Shown here: in pieces, positions 20,383 through 28,402 of the stretch
Numbering within the stretch: position 1 is the stretch's first letter
Layout of the letters: each line of letters begins with the position of its first letter
Assembly: GCF_026262505.1 (NCBI RefSeq)
Contig: NC_067206.1
Span: 13,760,205 to 13,824,204, forward strand
Length of the DNA: 64,000 bases
Source of the DNA: Trichomonas vaginalis G3
Lineage: Eukaryota; Parabasalia; Trichomonadida; Trichomonadidae
Direction: 5' to 3'
Made by a program: the position numbers and the translations under genes
Notes under the pieces: model-generated
Seen by the model: only the letters and a program-made list of their open reading frames with translations
Told to the model about the DNA's origin: nothing
The model's database searches: none

Positions 20383-20452
20383 TTCGTTAATGTTGTCGTG
20401 ACTTCATCATTAATGTTGTCGTGACTTCATCGTTAATGTTGTCGTGACTTCA
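20383..20452. repeat. ~24-bp tandem repeat, 3 copies
   Basis: Three copies of CGTTAATGTTGTCGTGACTT with CAT, the middle copy with one A/G change. The last copy runs into the stop of the gene at 20,450. Confidence 0.75.
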
Positions 20453-21235
20453 TTCTTCCTCTTTGAAGTTATCGAAATATTCTGTTATTTTTTCCTTCAG
20501 TAATGTTAAGTCTTCTTTGAATGTAAGTATTGTGCAACCTTTGATGTCATAGTGTGTTTGAGGAAGAGTATTTTTGACAATTTCCTTTATTTGCTCATTC
20601 GGTGTCATTGAAATCGGTAAGTTTTCACGATAGAACCAGTTTCTGTCAGATTTATATATTTTAGCTAAGTCATAAAAGCTCTTGTTGTTTCTTCTGACTA
20701 AATGCAACATAACCATATCTTTATCTTCTTCTTTCTCCAATTCTTCAGTATATATCATATACCTATAACTCTTTTCCTTTCCTTTTGGTACTGAACGCGG
20801 TATTCTTTTCTGTATGCTTTTGTCTTTGGATTCAATGACTTCATCTTTTGCTTTATATAGTTCATCTAACATCATGAAAATATAACAAGCATAACGAGGT
20901 GAAGCCCACATTGCTACAGCGTTTACTAAAAGTCTATGAACATAATAACCTTTCAAACAAGGAGCCAAATTCTTGCGATTTTCATACGGAATCTCTTCAT
21001 TCTGCAAAGCAATTATATGAGGAAATTCTTCTAAAAGTTCTTTTGTCTGTTGGTTTTCAAACCAATGATATGCTTGCTTTGTAGAACGAAGAGCATTCAT
21101 TATACTTTGCATTTGGTACATATCGTCTTTGACTGAACGAATGAGACGTAACTGTTTGTTATACTGTATGTACTCGTATTCTTCATTTATGTCTTCATGA
21201 ACGATAGCAGTTGTTGTGTTCTCTGATGTTGACAT
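20450..21235 (-). CDS. KilA-N/MSV199-like DNA-binding protein
   Basis: Start ATG at 21235 (MSTSENTTTAIVH); the frame is open upstream from a TTG inside the conserved leader. 261 aa. Residues ~110-140 read YYVHRLLVNAVAMWASPRYA, the typical C-terminal half of KilA-N/MSV199 domains found in large DNA viruses. A second domain, YRYMIYTEELEKEEDKDMVM followed by LHLVRRNNKSFYDLAKIY, resembles the C-terminal part of poxvirus-type MSV199 proteins. Such proteins bind DNA in viral regulation. It is one of several accessory cassettes bracketed by the same leader and palindrome array. Confidence 0.6.
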   Translation of the reverse strand: MSTSENTTTAIVHEDINEEYEYIQYNKQLRLIRSVKDDMYQMQSIMNALRSTKQAYHWFENQQTKELLEEFPHIIALQNEEIPYENRKNLAPCLKGYYVHRLLVNAVAMWASPRYACYIFMMLDELYKAKDEVIESKDKSIQKRIPRSVPKGKEKSYRYMIYTEELEKEEDKDMVMLHLVRRNNKSFYDLAKIYKSDRNWFYRENLPISMTPNEQIKEIVKNTLPQTHYDIKGCTILTFKEDLTLLKEKITEYFDNFKEEE

Positions 21236-21262
21236 TACTGTCTTTACATACAAGATAAAAAT
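21236..21262 (-). promoter_or_regulatory. Conserved accessory-gene leader
   Basis: Immediately upstream of the ATG, the coding strand reads ATCTTGTATGTAAAGACAGT then A. The same sequence precedes the genes starting at 21,934 and 41,062, and a variant (TTGTATAAAAGAT) precedes 23,064. Conservation in otherwise unrelated genes argues for a promoter or 5' leader. Confidence 0.65.
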
Positions 21263-21322
21263 TTTTGTTAGGAAAAAATTAGCGTTATTTTCTGACTTTC
21301 ACAAAAGACAAAAATAAACGCT

Positions 21323-21934
21323 TTACATGTATTTTTCAGCAACTTCGTCAAATAATTTTATAGCTTTATCTATCTCATCTACTTCAAACGTTTCTTTACC
21401 TTTTATGGGAGCACCATACATTTTCTCAAACTTTTCGAGTAGTTCTGTTTCTGCGGCTCTCATATCATTAACGAACACAACCTTGACTCTATTGACTGTA
21501 CTGTCATATCTTTGAGTTATATTATATGTTCTTCCTATCTTATATCTCTTTGTATTGAAGTCCTTCGGTTTCTGAACGATGTAAAGTAAGCCTTCACTGC
21601 AACGTTCTGAGTCGAATGAACCATAAGTTATGAAGTTATATCCAACAACAGGGTCAATCCACAGAAGAATTATTGGTATAAGACTTTTGTCAATGAGATA
21701 TGCTGTAGTTCCATAGAATCTTACCGATATCATGAGCTCAGGATTTCTTGTCAAAATTTTCTGAGTAGAAGCAATTCTAACCCAGTCCTTTGTTTTCTTT
21801 CCAGAAGGTGTTATAATGTCTGACAAAGAATATTTGTTGTATTTCTTACAGTATCTTACGTTTAAATCACCAATTCTAACCACTTTGGTGTCATTGTCAA
21901 TCTTTCTTACTGTTTCAAACTCAATGTTTGACAT
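21323..21934 (-). CDS. KilA-N plus T5orf172 (GIY-YIG-like) protein
   Basis: ATG at 21934 (MSNIEFETVRKID); 203 aa. The N-terminal half has the KilA-N pattern (YSLSDIITPSGKKTKDWVRI...AYLIDKSLIPIILLWIDP). The C-terminal half (GLLYIVQKP...YKIGRTYNITQRY...) is the T5orf172 domain, a GIY-YIG nuclease relative. This fusion is common in large DNA viruses and phages. It may act as a DNA-binding nuclease or regulator. The same leader lies upstream and a palindrome array follows the next gene in the cassette row. Confidence 0.7.
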   Translation of the reverse strand: MSNIEFETVRKIDNDTKVVRIGDLNVRYCKKYNKYSLSDIITPSGKKTKDWVRIASTQKILTRNPELMISVRFYGTTAYLIDKSLIPIILLWIDPVVGYNFITYGSFDSERCSEGLLYIVQKPKDFNTKRYKIGRTYNITQRYDSTVNRVKVVFVNDMRAAETELLEKFEKMYGAPIKGKETFEVDEIDKAIKLFDEVAEKYM

Positions 21935-21997
21935 TACTGTCTTTACATACAAGATAAAAAAATAAATAAAAATAAAACTAACTTTATTTTTATCTTT
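21935..21997 (-). promoter_or_regulatory. Accessory-gene leader with upstream A/T block
   Basis: The coding strand has GATAAAAATAAAGTTAGTTT, T/A-rich DNA, then TTGTATGTAAAGACAGTA before the ATG. The AAAGTTAGTTTTATTTTTAT block recurs upstream of 23,064, 39,946 and 41,062. Confidence 0.65.
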
Positions 21998-22043
21998 TAT
22001 GAAAATTCATGAAATTTGGTCATTTTTCAGCAAAAATAATGTT

Positions 22044-22102
22044 TAGGTGAAGAGGTGAGATCTCACCCGTTTTCTCACCTGTTTTCTCACCTGTTTTTTC
22101 AC
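22044..22102. repeat. GGTGA/TCACC palindrome array (long form)
   Basis: AGGTGAAGAGGTGAGATCTC then ACC, followed by three further TCACC arms at 12-bp spacing (GTTTTCTCACCT units). It overlaps the 3' end of the gene at 22,099. Confidence 0.85.
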
Positions 22103-23064
22103 AAGCGTTTTACATGAATTGTACGATGTATATTTGAAATCCTAAACAATTTCGTAGCTTCTATTTCTTCTTTTAGTACATCGAATGTTTTAATCATGCC
22201 GAAAGTCTCTTTATATTTCTTCTTGACGTCAGACAGAAGGAAATCTTCTGCTGTTGGATAGTTTTTATTAAGAAATGTCAACATATCCATTTTATCTTCT
22301 GCTGGCTTTTCTGCTTCTTTCTTTAAGTCTGCATAGTCGTTTCGCATTCTTTCTATCTCTTTGACTGAGTAGTTATATTTCCTCATTGCTGCTTTACATT
22401 TTGAACATTGCAGATTCATTTTTGCGTTATACATTGAAATAAAACCAGCTAGAACAACTAAGGCGTCAATGGTTTTCTTTAACTCAAAAGCTGCTGGTTT
22501 TATCTGTTCATTCCATACCTTACCTCTTCTATCTTTATCTCTTATCTGCCATACACATTTTGCAACTAATGAAACAAAGTTATCGTATGTCTTAAATTCT
22601 TCGGATTTGTAAAGGTCAGAAATATTTTTATAAACCATGTCGCAATCTTTGTCCATAACTTTATGGCTGCAATGATATCCTAGAAACTCATAGTTTACCT
22701 TTCGTATGAACTTCTTTATTTCTACCGAGTCAGTTGCTTTGACTTCAATTTCGTCAAATTCGGGAATGGTTAGTTTTTGTTGCTGAATTTCAGGTAGTTT
22801 AGGTAAATGGTCGATGAGGTCCTGCATGTCATAAAGATATTCTTCATTTTCTTCATCCTGTGCGGTACAGTCTAAATTACTTGTTAACAGTTCTTGCTTT
22901 ATCTTCTGGATTTTTGTTTCGAAAGTATATGAAGAAGGAATGAAGTTTTTCATCTCTACCAACATTGACGTAGGATTCATGACTAGCGAGTTTGGTGCTG
23001 TAGTTGTGAACAGAGTCTCGCCGTTCGTGACTTGAATTGTTGTTGTGCCGATTGTTGAAATCAT
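22099..23064 (-). CDS. Accessory protein, unknown
   Basis: I place the start at the ATG at 23064 (MISTIGTTTIQVTNG), right after the shared leader; an earlier in-frame ATG at 23136 would translate the A/T-rich promoter block. 321 aa. Contains CxxC (QCSKCKAAMRKY), a predicted hydrophobic segment around IDALVVLAGFISMY and charged coiled coils (IERMRNDYADLKKEAEKPAE). No family recognised. It sits between the KilA-N cassettes and the integrase. Confidence 0.55.
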   Translation of the reverse strand: MISTIGTTTIQVTNGETLFTTTAPNSLVMNPTSMLVEMKNFIPSSYTFETKIQKIKQELLTSNLDCTAQDEENEEYLYDMQDLIDHLPKLPEIQQQKLTIPEFDEIEVKATDSVEIKKFIRKVNYEFLGYHCSHKVMDKDCDMVYKNISDLYKSEEFKTYDNFVSLVAKCVWQIRDKDRRGKVWNEQIKPAAFELKKTIDALVVLAGFISMYNAKMNLQCSKCKAAMRKYNYSVKEIERMRNDYADLKKEAEKPAEDKMDMLTFLNKNYPTAEDFLLSDVKKKYKETFGMIKTFDVLKEEIEATKLFRISNIHRTIHVKRL

Positions 23065-23148
23065 ATCTTTTATACAAAATAAAAAAATAAATAAAAATAA
23101 AACTAACTTTATTTTTTCTATCTTAAGGAAATTCATGAAAATTCGTGA

Positions 23149-23196
23149 GGGTGAAAAAAGAGGTGAAAAAACGGGTGAGATCTCACCTCTTCACCT
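23149..23196. repeat. GGTGA/TCACC palindrome array (inverted orientation)
   Basis: GGTGAAAAAAGAGGTGAAAA, ACGGGTGAGATCTCACCTCT, TCACCT. It lies between the upstream promoter block of the 23,064 gene and the integrase 3' end. Confidence 0.8.
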
Positions 23197-23297
23197 AAAA
23201 TATATTTTTGGTGTAAATTTATGACAAAAATAAATGGTACCATTAATGATATCATGACTGTTCTCATTCATGTCTGATTTACATCTAATGAAAAAGT

Positions 23298-24383
23298 TTA
23301 GAAGAATTTTCTTATTCTTTCTGGCTTATTTTTGTCTTTCCAGTACTCCCGCTCTAATGGTCCCAGATGTGTTGACTTTGACTCTCTCAAGTTCTTAGAT
23401 GGTATAACATCTTCAACGCCTCCTTCATATCTTACTTTATAAGTGTCATCGTTTATGTTGTAGCCAAGTATTTCAATAACCACTCCTCGCTTTGCTTCGT
23501 CAATGGTTTCAGCAAGTTTGCCATTACTACTTTCGACTAATTTGTGACGAGGGTAAAACGCAATAGAGTCGTCAGCAGCTTTTATAAGATATCCATTACC
23601 TTGCGTAGAGTCTACGATATAATAGTTTCTACTTAACCTTAAACGTTTCTTTGTCAACGGTTTGTCGTCAAGAACTACACGAACTTTTGTACCAGGAATG
23701 AGGGTAAATTGTGTTGAATTTCTGATATTTTGTGTTTGGCTTCGTTTCTTTTGTATATACTTTTCTTCTTGTTGTTGTGTCATTGAATTTGGTGTATGTC
23801 CTGTTGTAGAATGTGTTGAGGAATTATATACTTCGAGAAAATGTTTCATTGTTTCTTCGGTAAAGTCTCGCTCTTGGTTTAAATCTCTGAGCGTTCTTAT
23901 GAAGCGGTTTATGATGCCGAGTATGTTATGGTTATGGTCTTCAGTAGTGTAGTGAGTTATGTTATGCTTAATGAGAAAATCTGTGATTTCATTGCTGAGG
24001 TATGCACTGTCTTGGTCTGATGTTAAAGTACTTGGGCTATGTTCTGCTACAAACTTTTGTAAAACTCTTAACACTTCACGAGTTCCTTTATTTTTCATTG
24101 GATATGCATATGCTTTACGAGTGTTAACATTAATGAAGATGAGGAATGGTTTATGTCCTCCTTTTCTGCTTTGAATGAGAGTGTCAAATTGGTATGCGTC
24201 AGGAGTGTTGGAGTAAATTGGTAAAAAGTAGTCGTAAGGGTTTATTTTTGTTTGATGTACAACATTTTTGTCAAAGAACCTTTTCACTTCAGCTCTGTTA
24301 GTAAATCCCCAACTCTTTGCAGCTTCATTGAACTTCTTAAATGACCTCCATGGATGTTGTTCGAATACTTCTTTCAAGCTCAT
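23298..24383 (-). CDS. int: Maverick c-integrase with Asn in place of catalytic Glu
   Basis: 361 aa from the ATG at 24383 (MSLKEVFEQHPWRSFKKFN). The core has the first Asp at 67 (AYQFDTLIQ) and the second at 123 (LTSDQDSAYL). The residue 36 places on, where retroviral-type integrases have Glu, is Asn159 (NILGIINRFIRTLRDL). No HHCC zinc finger is visible at the N-terminus. The C-terminus (VVIEILGYNINDDTYKVRYE through VIPSKNL) resembles a chromodomain, as is typical of Maverick integrases. The reading frame is intact and copy C is ~97% identical with the same Asn. It should act at the element's termini in the nucleus, if active. Confidence 0.85.
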   Translation of the reverse strand: MSLKEVFEQHPWRSFKKFNEAAKSWGFTNRAEVKRFFDKNVVHQTKINPYDYFLPIYSNTPDAYQFDTLIQSRKGGHKPFLIFINVNTRKAYAYPMKNKGTREVLRVLQKFVAEHSPSTLTSDQDSAYLSNEITDFLIKHNITHYTTEDHNHNILGIINRFIRTLRDLNQERDFTEETMKHFLEVYNSSTHSTTGHTPNSMTQQQEEKYIQKKRSQTQNIRNSTQFTLIPGTKVRVVLDDKPLTKKRLRLSRNYYIVDSTQGNGYLIKAADDSIAFYPRHKLVESSNGKLAETIDEAKRGVVIEILGYNINDDTYKVRYEGGVEDVIPSKNLRESKSTHLGPLEREYWKDKNKPERIRKFF

Positions 24384-24423
24384 TTATGTAAAGTTAAAGA
24401 TTTTATTCAAGGCTCAAGCGCGT

Positions 24424-27408
24424 TCATTGAACGCGGTACCATGCGAATACAGTCATAAATGGTGGCATATAATCTTCACCCGAGCCTGTTGGATTTGTTG
24501 TGAAAGTGTGTGAATGATTTCCTGTGGTTTCACAGAAAATACCTGCGCTTGAATCTACTGGGTCACTTGAAATATCATATCTATGCATTCCCTGTCTATC
24601 CGAACCTGCTGCAAGATTTGTATAACCTCTTTTTGTTATTGAATGTGAATGACTACCTGTTGTGTTTGTAGTTCCTGTATGAGTGTGCGGTGGAAGGTTT
24701 GCTTCAGTAATTTTCTTCGAACCTCCTGTTTGCTTTGAAGAGTTAGCACAGTATAAGAATTTGTCTACAATCTGCTGCCATGTACCAAAACCTAAAACAC
24801 TTGCTGGATTTGTTGAATTCATTGACGTATAAATAGAACCTATAGGATATATGGTTTCAAGAATCTGAGTCTTCATTGTTTGAAGCTCTGTTTTATCTGC
24901 TTTCTTATCATATAAATCTTGAGCAGTGAATTTAACATTATTTTCATCACCCATGACATAAACATTTTTACAGCTAATTTTTTTCTTCGTTGTTATGTTT
25001 TCATTTGATGTTAAACCTTGTGGAAAGTTAGGAGGTTATACAATATAATGCATCCCCATCAGTTCCGTCAACCGTTCCTTCAATACTTTCTATAGCAACA
25101 GTTGAGAAGAAGTTATGTGTATGTTCTTTGTCTGCTTTCTTATCTAACATTGCTGGTAGTTCATGTGTTTCAAAGTTTCTGGCATGACCTTCAATGTTCA
25201 TACATTTACTATTTAAGGAGTTTAGTGTATCTTTTACGCTTGTACTTGGATTCTCTAAAGGTGCACTTGAACCAAGAGTATAGTTCAATATTATGTCGTT
25301 TGCTCTAACAGTAGTGAAGGATTCATGTGTATGGTTCTTGTCAGCTTTACTATTTAATGTAGCTTGAAGTTCATTTATATCGGAGATGTTGTGTTTATGA
25401 GATTTCAAAACTTTGTTCATTGCGTCAAGTTCAACTTTGTCAGCTTTACTTTTAATAGCATCTTCAAACGTTATTTTTGACTTAACTCTCAACGTAAATT
25501 TTGGTTCAACTAATACACCGTTAACAGAGAAAGTAGAGGCATAAATTTCATCGTTATAACCAAATGCTTCTGGTGCTTTAGCTACGTCATACTGTACAGT
25601 ACAGCTTATGTCATAACCTTTAGCACGAATGTATTTATATCTTCTTTCATTAACATCTTCAGTGCTTATTTGTTCATCCTGTGTTAAATATCCATGGTAG
25701 TCCGTTATAATCTGTTCGTCTGAAGTTATATAATGAACGTGGTTCTTGACTTTATCACTCAGAGCTAGAAGCTCATTTTTGTCTGCTTTTTCGGCTAATT
25801 TCTCATTAACATCATTCACTTCTAATTCAACTCTTCCGCCAGAACTCTTATTATCATTAATCTTTTTCATTAATTCGGTAATTACGTCATAAAGACTATA
25901 TTCTGTTTTCGGTTTTGTAAATAATGAGTCAAAATTTCTTTTCATCATTACATCGCTGATATTAATGATATCACTAATTCCTTTTTCATTTATTCTCTTC
26001 ATTAATTCTGCAATAATGACGAATATATAATCTGTTAATTTATTCTCTTCATCGAGGGTTATAGAATGTTTTGAAATTGAATCATTAACTCCTCTAAATA
26101 AATCAATAACTTCAGGATACACGTTTTTAATGTCTCGAATAACCCGACCAGTATCCTGTTGTTCATGTTCTTCGTTCCCGTCGTTACGTGGTTTTATATC
26201 TCTAACCATCATCAACGCAGCCATAACCGGAGGGTTTGTTGCTATCTGTTCGAAAATCGTCCGTTATGTACGGTATATCTAAATAATTTCTTTGTGTTTG
26301 TTAAAACATTTGAAACAAGTCTTTTAAAACCATCTACAAAATTTCCTGTTTCACCTAATGTTCTTGCAGCATTTACAAGCTCACCCATTCCCGCTTTTGA
26401 CCCCAAAAACGTCCATATTGCATTTATTTCACTCTGTATAGTTGTCCATTCAGCGAAACTAACACCCGCATTCGCTAAGCTGAAAATGAAATTCAGTGGA
26501 TCGAACTTAATTCCACCTTCTTTTTCAATTTCAACGAACTCACTAACATGAGATTTTAAGTATTCTTTCGTTAAAATTGTTTTCCCCGATGTTATGTCAT
26601 TAACGAAACTATCACCGTCAAAAGTTAACGAATTCAATTTCGTCGTTGATGCTTTTATTTCATACACCGCTTTATCGATAGTTTTTGGCTCACCTTCTTT
26701 AGAAGCATATGAAACATTAATGAATGAATTATATGTATTCGTGAATGAGTTAAAATCAATGATTTTCATTAATGACGCCTTTAATGATTCATTTACTGTT
26801 GAATCCCTTAAAGCAATTAATGAACTGTCATTTATGAAAGGTACACTGCAAACCGTCGAGTTTGGATCAAATGCTGTAGTTGGTGCAGGAATATTAATGA
26901 TATAAGTCATTAAATCATTAAGTGACGTAAATAATGTTGTCGTTTTTGATTTAATTTCTTTAGCATCTGTTATATACGGTAATTTTATTTCTGTAGTTTC
27001 TGAATTAAAGATATTCGCTAAAATGTTTTGTAAACTGTTTTGAACAGCTGTGTAAACCGTTGAATCCGGAACTCTTACGATTTCACCGTCCTTAATAAAA
27101 GGCATTGCACATGGTGTAGTGCTTGGGTCAAATCTTTTTGGGTTATGATTCAACATATATTCTAATGCTTCATAAACAGACCTATATACGGTTGTATTAT
27201 CTTTTTCAATAATTTCACCGTCCTTTATAAACGGCATAGTACATGGAGTTAAAATAGGGTCAAACTTTTCATAGTCCTTCCATGTTATGTATTTCTCAGT
27301 ATTTCCATCAGTGATAACAATATATTTGTCAGTAAGTGTGAGAGAGTATTGACCAAAATATAAACGTTTAGCTCTGTCAGCTTCATACGCATATGCAGCT
27401 ATACTCAT
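24424..27408 (-). pseudogene. Phage-tail-fibre-like protein, copy A, two frameshifts
   Basis: Three collinear frames (27408-26242, 26224-25028 and ~25020-24424) together give about 990 residues. Shifts lie near 26,255 and 25,035. The N-terminal third has about four copies of a ~75-aa module (FDPxxTPCxMPFIKDGEI ... STVYxxV). Then come coiled coils, repeats of the type KADKNHTH/KSHKHNISDINELQ, and a C-terminal domain starting YPIGSIYTSMN with HTHTG, NHSHSITKRGY and YMPPFMTVFAWYRV, the pattern of phage tail-collar/gp10-C-like tips. The C-terminus matches copy C closely while the N-terminus is diverged. Likely a trimeric attachment fibre (inference). Confidence 0.7.
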
Positions 27409-27425
27409 ATTTTAATGAGAATAAA

Positions 27426-28202
27426 ATGTTGTTCTATTTGCAAAGTACAGACCCAAACGAATACGGGACAGTAAAGCTACAAACAAACTTAGGTCTACAG
27501 AATGAGGCGCTTGCATTCAGAATGGTTGACTTCAATACTATCGCTTCATTCGTTATAACAGATGAAACAGATTTCATGGAGATTGAAATAGATGGAAAGA
27601 AGCACGAAATAAGATTTCACAATAATGTAGAATATAAGATGGAAACATTAGCTGGAGTGTTAAATGCTCTCATAAATACTACAATAAACAAGGATAACGA
27701 AGAAAACTTAATGAATGTTAAACTTATTGCAGGAGTTTTGAAGTTCAGTTATGTGAAGGAGTTTAAGATACCAAGAATGAGTCATAGAGTACAACTTCTT
27801 TTGGGTGCATACCATATGACATTTCCTTTGAAAAGTGTTGACAAAACGATTGAGATGAAATCTGTTCCATATGTATGTTATGGTAATTGTTTATACATTG
27901 AGTCTAAAATAGCTAATGTCACAGGTATTTCAGGAGTTAATAGTAAAGGTTCAGTAGAATATAAATCCTTCTGTTATGCAGTAAATTCAATGTTCATTCC
28001 AAACGTTCCTGTCATAGCAACTCATTTAGGTAAATGGGTTCGCATTAGTCCTCATAATTTGAAAGACATGCAATTCAGACTTGTTGACTTTCAAGGAGAG
28101 CCTGTAGAACTGAAGGCACCAGTGCGAATGACTGTTGAAGTTGACTTTTTAGAAAATATTAAATGCAACAGCTTACAAGAGAACTCAGAGCTAAAAATAT
28201 AA
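27426..28202 (+). CDS. Penton-like single jelly-roll minor capsid protein
   Basis: ATG at 27426 (MLFYLQSTDPNEYGTVKLQT), 258 aa. The C-terminal pattern MQFRLVDFQGEPVELKAPVR followed by a hydrophobic strand is the closing strand set of Polinton/adenovirus-like minor capsid (penton) proteins, and the mid-protein strand LYIESKIANVTG fits. The assignment is by family pattern, not by a search. Divergent from the fibre gene with only 17 bp between the ATGs, consistent with fibre and vertex protein being made together. Overlaps the next gene by 40 bp. Confidence 0.6.
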   Translation: MLFYLQSTDPNEYGTVKLQTNLGLQNEALAFRMVDFNTIASFVITDETDFMEIEIDGKKHEIRFHNNVEYKMETLAGVLNALINTTINKDNEENLMNVKLIAGVLKFSYVKEFKIPRMSHRVQLLLGAYHMTFPLKSVDKTIEMKSVPYVCYGNCLYIESKIANVTGISGVNSKGSVEYKSFCYAVNSMFIPNVPVIATHLGKWVRISPHNLKDMQFRLVDFQGEPVELKAPVRMTVEVDFLENIKCNSLQENSELKI

Positions 28203-28402
28203 AGTATGAATGTTATGTATTAGGTCATGAACTTTGGTTGTTGCTGTTTGATGAAACAAATGAGTTAGTTATGTCAGTCAAGAGAACAGAAAAATATTGT
28301 GTTAGTGAAAACTGCACCAAGTCAATAAGATTAGGTTTGCATTATGAAGATGAGTTCGATACTGTTGAAGAAGTTTTGGATAGATACTATAAGTTGCTTT
28401 AA
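28163..28402 (+). CDS. 79-aa small protein overlapping the penton-like gene
   Basis: ATG at 28163 (MQQLTRELRAKNIKYECY), overlapping the upstream gene by 40 bp in another frame. Ends EEVLDRYYKLL. The copy in C is 89 aa because of a 30-bp in-frame double-hairpin insertion. Its stop overlaps that of the convergent gene by four bases. No family recognised. Confidence 0.6.
   Translation: MQQLTRELRAKNIKYECYVLGHELWLLLFDETNELVMSVKRTEKYCVSENCTKSIRLGLHYEDEFDTVEEVLDRYYKLL

Noticed and set aside
20450-21253. TTG start codons giving MYVKTVM-type N-termini for several accessory genes
   Set aside because: The TTG lies in a leader that is conserved in unrelated genes and is followed by an in-frame ATG; a eukaryote would use the ATG.
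23065-23136. Upstream ATG at 23136 giving a hydrophobic 'signal peptide' (LVLFLFIFLFC)
   Set aside because: That stretch is the A/T-rich promoter block shared with other cassettes, read through by chance; a real signal peptide is unlikely.
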